Assembly: GCA_027382625.1 (NCBI GenBank)
Contig: JAJKFJ010022346.1
Coordinates: 1-64,000, forward strand
Reading direction: 5' to 3'
From: Tetmemena sp. SeJ-2015
Taxonomy: Eukaryota; Ciliophora; Spirotrichea; Sporadotrichida; Oxytrichidae
Length of the DNA: 64,000 nt
A program made the translations under genes and the position numbers. A model generated the notes under the pieces. It ran no database searches and was not told the origin of the DNA. It worked only from the letters and a program-made list of their open reading frames with translations. This document shows positions 21,766 through 31,740 of this stretch, piece after piece. Numbering within the stretch: the stretch's first letter is position 1; the number at the start of each line of letters is the position of its first letter.

Positions 21766-24700
21766 ATGGATTAGCGAGTAATCTTAGCGGAGGGCTAATC
21801 TCACAGAGCAATCATTATTAATACTCTCATGCTTAAAGTTTCTAATCCAAGTCACCTACTCTAACTAATCCTCACTCTCACTTACATTCAGGTAGTCTTG
21901 GAAATAACCCAAATTATATTTATAATTATGGGGCTCTCGGAGGTGGTGCAAGAGAAGTTAATAACACAGCTTTGTTGAATTCGGTGGGTTTGGGAAATGG
22001 CGTTTCTCCTCTGGGAATGAATATGACTCCGGTATCTTCAGGACTTGATAAGCATAATTTGAACTTGACAAATATGAATATGAGTAACAATGGAATCGGA
22101 ATGAGCTTGGAAACCTCCTCTTTTACTCTCCCACATTTAAGGAATGACAAAATAAGCAATCACGAATAACCTACTAGCATGAGCAGCAACTATAATGGAG
22201 ATTCTTAATTATTATCAATATTTCAAAATAATGGCACAACTCAGGTAAGTTTAAATCAAATTTTGACTTCTACAACGTTTAAAATAGCCATGTTAGATAC
22301 TGATTAATTTTAGGCGAGATCTATTTTCAGTGGAAGCACTTTTAAAATGTGGAATAGATTTTCATTAATCGAAAAACAAAGCTCTACTTTCATGTCAAAG
22401 CTAGATGGGAAGTTGAATTAGCTATCTTAAGATGATAGTTCAATACTCTTTATTATATTCCAGCATAAAGAATAAATACTTATCAGCAATAAAAGATACA
22501 CCAATAGCAAGTGGGAAGCAATTTGAATAGATAATCTCAGTAGAATCCTTTCTAGGGTAACTAGCAAAATGAGCAAGTGAAATAAGTTCAGTTGCAATAT
22601 GTTGTACCTAAGACAGGAATTGAGCAAGCTTTTCTGGCAGATAGACCAAGGTTCAAAGATTCACACCTTGAGTTTGAACCCATTCATCAGATTAATGTAA
22701 GTTTTCGAATGTGTCCTATAATTCTAAATTTTAGACCTATCTAATTGAAGAGTATTAAAGATAAGACCTCGCATTATAAATCATTAAATATCAAGAGCAA
22801 TTAGAACAAGATTATATTTGACTGCATCGATCCTTCTCCTTTTTATGATAGCCAAATTATTAAGGCATCATTTTCTTAATCGAGTTACCCGCCGAAGAAT
22901 AAAACTTTCTATCTAATTGAGAAGATACCCATATAATTAGCTTTCCTCCTTCAGTTCAGTCACAAAATAACCAATCCTAAAACCCTATTATGCAAGATAA
23001 GGAATCGCAGATAATACATTAGTATTCGAAAGCAGATTCGAATCAGGAAACCTAAGGAGAGCAAAAATATTTATAATCAATAAAATGTCTTCAGAGTCGG
23101 AAATACAAGGAAGGATATTACTTACAAGTTAATAATTCTCAATGATATTTCTGTAATTAGACCTCTAATCTACTCTAAAAAAGAGGCAATAAATTTTTGC
23201 AAAGAATTTGTACAACTGATACTAAAGATTCTTACCTTATGAAATGGCAATAATTACGAATTTCACTTCTCGAGCAGAAGATATCGCTAACAGAAAAGCT
23301 ATAATTTTAACTTCACGAGTTCATCCTGGAGAATCAAATGCTTCTTTTGTGATGCAAGATAGTTGTAAGCGAAGAGGAAGGAGCCAGATATCTCAGGAAC
23401 AATTTTGTGTTCAAAATAGTTCCCATGCTTAACCCTTCATTAAATAAAAAAACTATAGATGCTCTCTTGCTCAGCAGGACTTGAATCGATAGTGGATAAA
23501 TGCAAATTCTAAATAGAATCCTGAAAATTTCGCAACAAAACTCATGATGAAAAAGACTTTAGAGTGCAGAGATATTCTGTTCTACTGTGATTTTCACTCA
23601 ATTTATTATCATATATTTAATAAAAATTCCGAGCACTTTAGTTTCAACAATTGCAATTTTGCTGTCTAAACTAGATTATAAAGAGTGGTGATGTGGAAAG
23701 AATTTAATTGCTAATAACTTTGAGTGCTCATTTTGTGGGCCCACAAATAATAACTATAATATAAAGCTTCACAATGTTGAAAAAGTCAAAGATGCAATTT
23801 TAGAACTGGAGATGATGTATCCCTTTAAATATATTTAATAATTTTAGAATTAAATGAGAAATATTAAATTACAAATGAGATTCCTCTCTATCAATATTTC
23901 ATACTATTATAATAGAAGCACTTAAACTACTTCAAACAGAAGTGTAAGCACCGAAAAATAAATAATTATAATTTTCAATACTCGCCAAAAATTCCCTCAA
24001 CTAACCAGCATAATGATGTTTTGTTAAAATTGATTAAAAGACCTCGAGAGGCTATAATCTGGTCAGAGCTTTTGAAATATTTTGAAGCCAAACAGATCCA
24101 TATATAGATGAAACTGACTTAATCAGAAAATATTTGTTTGTTAAAACTAGAATTAACAAGATATGAGAAGATAGTGTGTGAAGCCACAAATGGAAGAGGC
24201 CAAAAGATAAACAGATTTTATAAGAAGCTAAAGCCCTATACATCAATATTATAAGAGGGCAATTAAGATTAGCGACAGTGAATACGATCTTATTTTAAAA
24301 TACGATTATGGTACCACCAATTATACTCAGTGGTTTTACTTCAGATATTAATACAAGTTCAATATCATCAACCTAATTAAAAACGAAAGTTCTTATTCAC
24401 AAGGAATGAGACTTCTCAATTTTAATAAGAGGCAGATTCTCCTGAGTCAGGAATAGGTTGGTAAAGAGAAGGATAAAATATTGCTTACTTCCAAAATCAT
24501 ATGAAGAAGAAAGGTGGTGGTTTCTATTATACACTTACTTTTCAAATGAATTTCAAACATAATGATGATGAAGTTTATATAGCTCACTTACAATATTTTA
24601 TATGCATTTCAAAAGAAGTTTTAATTTTAATTCACTGCTATCCTTATACATATTCAGACTGCTGCGAATTTTTGCACTTTATTTAGAAGTTACTAAAGAT

Positions 24701-26227
24701 AGAATAAGAAAAACTTCTATCTGCAAAACTATAGCTGGAAATGATTGTGAAATGGATTTTTAATGCAAGGGGTACTAGAGTACTTAGTAAGCGAAGAAGG
24801 AAATTATTATATGATACTGAAGAGAAAAGAAAACCCTGATGGAGTAATTGTGGGAAACTAATTTGGATAATTTATGAGATTTCCATGGACATTCAAGGCT
24901 TAAGAATTTGTTCATGTATGGCTGCGCTAGTCCTAAGCCGAATAGACTTAAAGAGAGGATTTTTCCTTTGCTTTTTAATAAAAATTCTATTTCCTGTCTA
25001 AAAGGCAAGAGAAGGAACTGCAAGAGTTCAATATGAAAAAAGAATTTAATCTGATAAACAGCTTCACTCTTGATTGCCGAATTCGAATAACAAATGGAAT
25101 GTACAAGGACTGTCAATTTACAATTACTATTCTGAAGGACTTGGGAAAATCGTTTTGCCGTACTTTGGTGGATTATGCTCACAATGTAATTTAGATGTAT
25201 CCCTTACCAAAGGGAGAGGAAGGAGCAGCAGGAAGCCTAAGTGCTCTCTATACTCAAGACAAAGACTAAAAACAAAATTCTGCTTCTCAAAATGTAATAA
25301 CCTTTGTTTTATTTGTTTTCTCAAGATAACTCGAGTAAAAGTAACACAAACTAAAATGGACAGTAGTCTAGTCAAGGATATTCCAACAATTATTCTGCGT
25401 TCTTAATATTTTAAATTATTTGACTGGTCTTGAATAACAAGCTGAAGAGGAAAAGACAAACATATAGAATAGAAATCATGAAGATAACACTAGTGCTCCC
25501 AGTCATTATAAAACATAAATTATATTTATGCTTAAACTCATGGGTCTAGCAAAGCATAAGCTTTGAAATAGAATGGACTAAACACAATACAGAACTAGGC
25601 AACTCTTAAAAATGCAAAGCGTAAAGCTATGGGAGTGTCTTAAAACGGAGGTAGCACTAACATTTATAAATCTTTAATTTTATTTGGATTATTTTATAAC
25701 GCTCTGGCATCTTAGACAAATGGAAGAGATCACGCATATAAGAAAATGCAAAGTGAACAGATCTAAAGCTCATCATTTAGCTCTAACAACAAACTTGTCT
25801 TTGGAAATTAATAGAATATGAACATCGGAAGCTCGGTCAATTCAAATGGAGTCTCTAATCAAAGTAACGGCTATGTTTAAATATTATTAAAAATGTGGAA
25901 TAACCAATAATTATTTTATAATTTTACAGGCACTCTATGTCTAGTGAAAATATGGCTGCAAGCAGCACTATGGCAGCTCTATAAAGTAGAAACGAAGAAA
26001 CAAAAAAGAGCACTAAGGAAAGTAAGGAAATATTTAATTTGTCTCTAGGTGTTAAATGTATAGTAAAATTAATAATTGAGCTATTTTTATAGAGCTTAGA
26101 TTTCTATCTCTAAAAGACCTTAAACTACATTTTATCTTCAAATAGTCATTAAGAAAGTCCGCTGCTGTGGCTATCTACTTTTACTGTTGGTAAAGATATC
26201 TTCACTGAGTTGCTTTGTGTTTATTGA
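21766..26227 (+). CDS. Cytosolic carboxypeptidase (CCP/AGBL, M14D), odd-even scrambled
   Basis: A zinc carboxypeptidase of the tubulin-deglutamylase family. A Ser/Asn/Gln-rich N-terminus (21.77-22.7 kb; start uncertain, three open frames) leads to the CCP N-domain VFESRFESGNLRRAIKISDSEYDLILKYDYGTTNYTQWFYFRVGNTRKDITYKFNIINLIKNES and a catalytic domain. After unscrambling, the catalytic domain has HPGESN and FHGHS (zinc ligands), [20 protein letters not shown] and DLNRQW (substrate pocket), and FTLECSFCGP (catalytic Glu). The tail, from about 25.2 kb, is low complexity; the final TGA is uncertain. In the germline the enzyme is cut into 22 pieces alternating between clusters A (to 23825) and B (from 24259). 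Confidence 0.93.
22690..23825 (+). other. CCP cluster A: MDSs A1-A11 (odd-numbered pieces)
   Basis: MDS limits including pointers: A1 ends 23064 (GCAA); A2 23089-23130; A3 23159-23198; A4 23192-23229; A5 23240-23358; A6 23365-23436; A7 23450-23593; A8 23616-23670; A9 23681-23708; A10 23720-23748; A11 23769-23825. Gaps between them are only about 6-28 nt, and A3/A4 overlap by 7 nt. A5 carries the zinc motif HPGE and A7 carries YRCSL...DLNRQW. Each piece ends in a sequence that recurs at the start of the next B piece. Confidence 0.92.
23826..24258 (+). other. Spacer between CCP clusters with possible further MDSs
   Basis: About 430 nt between the two clusters. A frame from about 24030 to 24250 reads LIKRPREAIIWSELLKYFEAKQIHIQMKLTQSENICLLKLELTRYEKIVCEATNGRGQKINRFYKKLKPYTS without TGA. 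This looks like protein but does not match a CCP segment I know. It may be a C-terminal MDS of this or another gene. Confidence 0.35.
24259..25300 (+). other. CCP cluster B: MDSs B1-B11 (even-numbered pieces)
   Basis: MDS limits including pointers: B1 24259-24345; B2 24352-24412; B3 24420-24676 (holding a 48-nt IES, TCACT at 24584-24588 and 24632-24636); B4 24691-24755; B5 24763-24797; B6 24832-24860; B7 24878-24987; B8 24994-25027; B9 25039-25073; B10 25090-25187; B11 from 25194. B3 carries GWQREGQNIAYFQNH and AHCYPYTYSD, B6 [9 protein letters not shown], B7 the zinc motif FHGHS and B9 NSFTL. The catalytic Glu codon is completed only at the B9/A10 junction. Confidence 0.92.
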
Positions 26228-26469
26228 CCATTATTCGTTATATTATAAGGGAAGGGATCATCATTTACATAAGTTAATTTAAAGAAAAATAATTTCCCTA
26301 GTCGATGTTACGTCCAGAAGGGTCCTAGCCATTATCTTTAAGAAGATTTGATGGAGCAGCCTACTGCTTGGATTCTTTGTCCTTTGCTCCTTATTTGCCA
26401 GTCTTTTTAGTCTTTGTCTTCTTTTGTTTGCCACTCTTACTTTCCTTATGTACTTGCTTATCTAATAAC
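26206..26469 (-). CDS. Lysine-rich coding-like fragment
   Basis: A minus-strand frame without TGA reads LDKQVHKESKSGKQKKTKTKKTGKQGAKDKESKQQAAPSNLLKDNGQDPSGRNIDQG and stops at a TGA near 26206. The Lys-rich text looks real, but no start is seen and it overlaps the presumed 3' end of the carboxypeptidase on the other strand. It may be a terminal MDS of a gene whose other parts lie elsewhere. Confidence 0.35.
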
Positions 26470-26517
26470 GAAGATAAGAAATATTATAATCGAATGTTTA
26501 AGAAATGATTAATTTGT

Positions 26518-28625
26518 GCACCTTAATACCTAGCTTCTTGCATGCATCAATAGCGACTCCGCAGTTGATTCCCTCCTTGAATTTGTTGTTAGGGTTCTTG
26601 TCAACTTTCTTCCAGTCTACAACTGTGTTGTCAAGCTTGTGAATCACGTGAAGAAGTACCAGTCCATCACGACTCTCCTCATACAAGTTGTTGATATAAA
26701 TGTTCTCAAGATTCAACGAGTTTATCCAGAATCTAAATGCTCTCTCATCACGAGTACCCTCAACATCGTCATTCAAACCTTAAAAAAATATCCAGTAATC
26801 TTCTGATTATTTTCCTGTATTAATTGAGGATGCCAAACTTTTGGATTTCCTCCTCAGTTAGTTCCTCAAGACCATGCTTAGTATTGAAGAGCTCTGAAAG
26901 GAAGACGGTGTTGATTTTAACGTTTCCGGTGGTAATGTCAGAAGGTCTAACAAGAGGAGGCACGCCCATAGATATGGAGTTGTTGACTACTTTCTCTGCT
27001 CTCTTGATAAGGTCTTCTTCCTAGAGTCCTTCCAGTGAACATTTCTAAGAGTCAAGTCTGTTCAATAGATAAGTCAAGACAACAGAGTCCTTGAGGTCAG
27101 ATCCCAAGTTAGTGATACGCCTCTCTTGACCAGCCTTCTCTAAGTGGAAGTTCACCCATCTAATGAGAATAGTTTCGGGAGGTAGCTTCACTAAGTCGTG
27201 TAGTTCCTCTCCCTCCTTGGCTAGTCTGATGATTTCAGGACAGTTCTTACTTAAGTAAATTAAAGTTCTTGAGATCAATTGACTTTGTAAGATACATCCT
27301 CATGACTTTGAATGAGCATTTAAAGATAAAGACTTGCCAGAGGATAGGCAAGAATAAGATGAGGTTTCTTTTCGATGAAGGCTTAGTAGTTGATACCTGG
27401 GCACCTTAGACCAATACCCTTGCAGGCATTCAGAGCTAGGTTCAGATTCTCCTTTACTTGGTAGACGTTGAGGTTTTTCTTGGTGTTGAGAGCTCTCCAA
27501 TCAATAGTGCCCTCATTGGCAGCATTGATAAGTTTGGAAAGGACTAATCCATCTTCAAGAGCGTGGAAGACATCATCGTTATCAGGGTTGATTGGCATTA
27601 CCTCAGCGACGTCTGCATCGTTCTCGAGGATATAGTTGATAAGCTTGGTGAAGCAAATCTTTTCCTCAACAAGATATGAGTGAGACCCACCGTGGTCAGT
27701 GGTGATCTACTCGACCTCTCCTGCCTTAGTTTGGAGCACCTGCTTGAAGAGGTCTTTATTTGTGGCCTTGAGGCTCTTGAACATGTCGAGGAACTCTGAC
27801 CACTGAATCAAGCGATCGTTGTTGCGGTCAACCTGAGAGATCATGTCATGCACCATTTGATCTGTCACGTCACGCTTTCCCAAATCTACTAGCACTTGCT
27901 TGAACTCACCAGCATCCATAGTTCCGTTCTTATCCTTGTCGTACAACTTGAAAGCGTGCTGGAGCTCTATACACAATTTAGAATCACAACTTTAATGAAA
28001 TTAGAGAGGAAGAAGGAGAGCCAATGAGAATTTGTATGAGAACAGTTCGAGATTTAATGAAAAAATGCTAACAAAGATTAAAAAGACTATTAACCATCTG
28101 CCTCTGAATGGATTTTGTCAATAAAAAATGTCCATATATTCTTAATGAGTTCTCTGCTTTTTGAAAGATATAGTTAGAAGATCATTTGAAATATAAAATG
28201 GTTAGGATATCTATAACAGAGGTTGGGATTTTATTAGCAGTTAATCTTGAGGATCCTCCCCATTTATTTTGCCCTTAAAGTATCTCATTCAATATAAAAA
28301 CACTTGGATTCTAGATTATAAAGTATCATGTGAAATAATTCAACATTGTGTCACTAATATCTTCTTGTCCTAATCTCTTTTGATTTATAGAGATTAAAGG
28401 ATTCGAAATGCTTAAATTTCATTATCTAACAAATGACTGTAATATTATTTTCATGAAGACTCAACTCACAGTGATTAAAATTGTTTAATATTGAAAATAA
28501 ACTGATTTGATTTCCTAATATGTTGAGAGTGTTAACTTACCGCTAAGTTCTGAAGGAGTGAAGTGCTTTTTAATCTCGAAGGAGACATCGTATGAAACGT
28601 CAACTGCAGCTGTGGATTCAACCAT
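26518..28625 (-). CDS. Fimbrin/plastin, N-terminal part (EF-hands, CH1-CH3)
   Basis: Starts MVESTAAVDVSYDVSFEIKKHFTPSELS, then two EF-hands. The first loop, DKDKNGTMDAGE, is canonical; the second, DRNNDRLIQWSE, lacks the usual Gly6. CH1 follows (HSYLVEEKICFTKLINYILENDADVAEVMPINPDNDDVFHALEDGLVLSKLIN), then CH2 (CPEIIRLAKEGEELHDLVKLPPETILIRWVNFHLEKAG...) and CH3 (EGTRDERAFRFWINSLNLENIYINNLYEESRDGLVLLHVI...CKKLGIKV). It bundles actin filaments. A 574-nt intron, a 55-nt CAA-bounded IES near 27255-27315 and a ~52-nt AAT-bounded IES near 26770-26825 are inferred. Near 27340 one extra T must be explained before ILWQ. The text breaks at pointer 26518-26527; CH4 is at 8595-9070. Confidence 0.92.
27967..28540 (-). 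other. Unusually long (574-nt) intron of fimbrin
   Basis: GTAAGT donor (complement of 28535-28540) and TATAG acceptor (complement of 27967-27971) join SELS to ELQHAFKLYDKDKNG in frame. All other introns seen in the window are about 18-120 nt. No protein or repeat is evident inside; it may itself contain eliminated DNA. Confidence 0.65.
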
Positions 28626-29143
28626 ATTGTAAGTGCTGATTGGATATCTAGAAACGATTAATAGATAAAGATATTTATTTATACTTAAGACGCTTTTCTT
28701 CTATTAAATCTGGGCAATATTTTAATGCTCACTGATTTTAGCATCCAAGGTAAGATTCTTGAGCCATCTACATCTCTCCACACAAACTTAAGCATTAAAG
28801 TATATAATTAATTTATGTTTAGCATTTGCTGTTTGGGCTCAAGTGTGGCTAGAGTGGCACAAAGTAGATTCATAAATAATCTGTCAAGTGTCTTATATAT
28901 CTCCTTTACGATTTTGCTCCCATAATGCACTTTGCTATTTCCATTCACAGTAACATTTACTCATAGAGTAATTATATTTTGATTAAATGATTGTGGAGAT
29001 TATAATTAGCGAAGAATATATATTTATGTAAAAGCACTCCAACATTCTCTAGAAGAATAATGAGAGCGATATCCTAATCATAATTTTAGAGCGATGAAAA
29101 CAGGGAACTCTGTGACAACCTGGGCTAGCACTTGATCTATATA

Positions 29144-31265
29144 ATTTCTATGAGACCCAAATAGATGGAGCCCATAGTCCCCTCAATGAAAGAGGTAGTT
29201 GGCTGTGAGAATGCCATACTCCAGTTTTGTTCATGGAGAGCACTTATTCCCGTGCCTTCAGAATTCCTTAAACTATTGCTATACATTGCAAACCAACAAG
29301 AGAGCTACAGCGATATTATCGACCAAACAAACTAGTATATCTTTATGTGCTTGCTCAGCTACCAAATAGCCAGTATCTTCAGCTTTTCTACCATATCCCT
29401 GGCTTGCCTAATAGCTGTCCTCGAGGACCTCAACTTCAATCAATTTATAGGTTTATAGTTTAGAGATTTAAATTCATGACTTTCGCAGAAGGGCTTCTCT
29501 CTATTATAGAAAGCTACGAGATTAATTTTCAGCTAGACAGAGTTGCAGAATGTAAGTAGTTGTTCCGTAGCACGCAAGAACTTATTGAGACTGATGACTA
29601 AGACAGCACTTCACCTTACCCTTCTCAATCTGAGAATTATGCTATATATTTTCACTCTTATAAAATTCTTAAGAACGACTAAGATACAATAATTCAAACA
29701 TAAGAGGCTCGTAACCTCTTACTAATAAATGCCGCTTCTCAATTAAATCAGCAGACCTCGTATTAGCTGTCTCAGAGTAATGAGAGATACGAAAACAATA
29801 CCACATCTTAAATCTTAACTGATTTCATTTTTATTTATTCTGATTGCGAAATGATGGAGTCATTTGAATAAAATTAGCAAACTGATATATTAATTTTGCT
29901 TGCTTGAATTAATTAGCAAGAGATTAGTTAATAAGATGAAAATCAGAGTATCTAAATAGACTTGAGTGCGCACTCTTAATATGCCGACTTTGCAATAATA
30001 TTTTATTTATTTAGACTTAATGGAGCTATAAAAGCTCACCTAAAACACTCTCTAAAATAAAGGGTCCCTTAATCCCACTTCTCAAAACGGAGTAAGTGCA
30101 AACACTCTGATATAATTTAGTGAAGAGGCTCGAGATAGTGATAAGGGGGCTGCTTATTTAATAACTGAAGAGCTGAATAATTAGCAGCAAGATACGCTTT
30201 TAAACTCTACTGCTTAGGGCATTCTATATTTTAATTTTACTTCGGCCTAGCTCTGTTTAATGAATTTGCTGTGATAATAGATATTTTTATCTGAGTTTAT
30301 TTTAGATCCAAGTTTCATTAGTGACTCAAAATCTCAAATAACACTAAATGCTTAAGAATGCGAACTGCAGTGCGAACTAGAAGAGGATGAAATATTGGGC
30401 TAACACCTCAATGGACAAATGCAAAACCTGGAAGTGTTATTATTTATAAATATCATTAGTGCTAGATTAGAAAACACCTCTAAAAACTAAAGTGCATCTT
30501 GACGATCACAGTCTTCATAATAACTTTTATTTACAGCTAAGTGGAATTAAAGAGAAATCAGAGTTATGAGTTTTCTCATTTTAACTTGGCTGGTGAGAGC
30601 GCAATAAAGTTTAGAGAGACCTTGGAGTGTGCGTTTACCGCATCTGCTAGTACTTAGTACTCAGGCTCGTTCGCCAACTCAGAGGAAGTTGCTTACTTAT
30701 CCTCCGCCAAAAAAAGCAACCTGACTGTTTCCGCTAAGGAAATTGCAACACATCTCAGATTTCAAAAGAAAGACAGCTTCAGCATGCCTTTCTCGAATCA
30801 ATAATTATAATTTGCAATGTATCGATTTGCGAAGACATCTCTGATGAGGATGAGGAAGAACAAGGCAATGACGTCAGTCGTGATTCATTAGAAAGCAACA
30901 AGACAAAGACAATACAAAAGCATAGTTGTATATTTTAAGCCCAAAAAGCTCAGTCCTTCTTCAAGGACTCACTCCTTTAAAAAGAAAAGAGGAATTAACA
31001 ATAGGACCAGATCCACACGGGGCTTATTCCCTCTCGTTACCACTTCAAGCTGCGAGTATGAAACTACAGTTATATTTTATTGTGAGCTATTAGCGTATGT
31101 GAGTACAGGAACGAGAGTGGGAAGAGCAACTCGATGGCGAATATATTAAATCTAGTAAGCAGCGAAATGACCACTACTCAGACCTCATCTGGTTTCCAAA
31201 ATGGAGCCAGATCAGTCTCGTATATCTAGAGCGCCGAATTCAACTTCAATCCCTCTTCAATTTGA
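29144..31265 (+). CDS. Cyclin, C-terminal half with long Ser/Gln-rich tail
   Basis: Opens with the end of the first cyclin box (ISMRPKQMEPIVPSMKEVVGCENAILQFCSW) and continues with the second cyclin fold (IPVPSEFLKLLLYIANQQESYSDIIDQTNQYIFMCLLSYQIASIFSFSTISLACLIAVLEDLNF). A TTC-bounded IES near 29450-29490 follows, then AEGLLSIIESYEINFQLDRVAECKQLF. A long acidic/Gln/Ser-rich tail in several frame-shifted blocks includes EDISDEDEEEQGNDVSRDSLESNKTKT and FQAQKAQSFFKDSLLQKEKRNQQQ. It ends SAEFNFNPSSI-TGA at 31263-31265. The N-terminal box is on the minus strand near 11.4-12.3 kb. It would regulate a CDK; which one is unknown. Confidence 0.72.
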
Positions 31266-31740
31266 GGGACTTGAAACCATTATAGCTGAGAAATTAATAA
31301 AAAAAAAGAATTAAATTTGTTATTAAATTAAAATGGAAGAAATTAGTGACAGTTGAACTGTATACATTTTGAATAATAATTAGACATTTCGATTCAGCAC
31401 GAAATTCTAAGAACTTTTCATCCTTGTAACTTTTGTGTGGGAGCGCTCTGTCAAATGTTATTAGCTGCGCAAGATCAGACAGAAATGATGAGGATTACGA
31501 GGAGTGCGTGTGGCATATCTCCTGCTGAGAGGTACTAGAAGATGATTAAAGAAGAAACTTATATTAATTTTTGATTCTCTATCGAACAAGTGCATATCAG
31601 GGGTGAATGTGCGATTTCAACTGACACGAAGTTGCAACTTCCATTTATTATTTTAACCAATCACCGATTTTAATTAAAATTCCTGACTATAATTACATAA
31701 AAATAGTGATTATTAATAAAAGTCCTGATTGGCCACTCCT
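31266..31740. other. Non-coding spacer after the cyclin arm
   Basis: AT-rich sequence with TGA in all frames; a short ORF starting MEEISDS (near 31332) ends quickly. No feature supported. Confidence 0.4.

Noticed and set aside
25074..25406. ORF MPNSNNKWNVQGLSIYNYYSEG... as a separate gene
   Set aside because: It is a wrong-frame reading of CCP MDSs B10-B11; the ACAAAT pointer gives the frame GMYKDCQFTITILKDLGKSFCRTL that matches the family.
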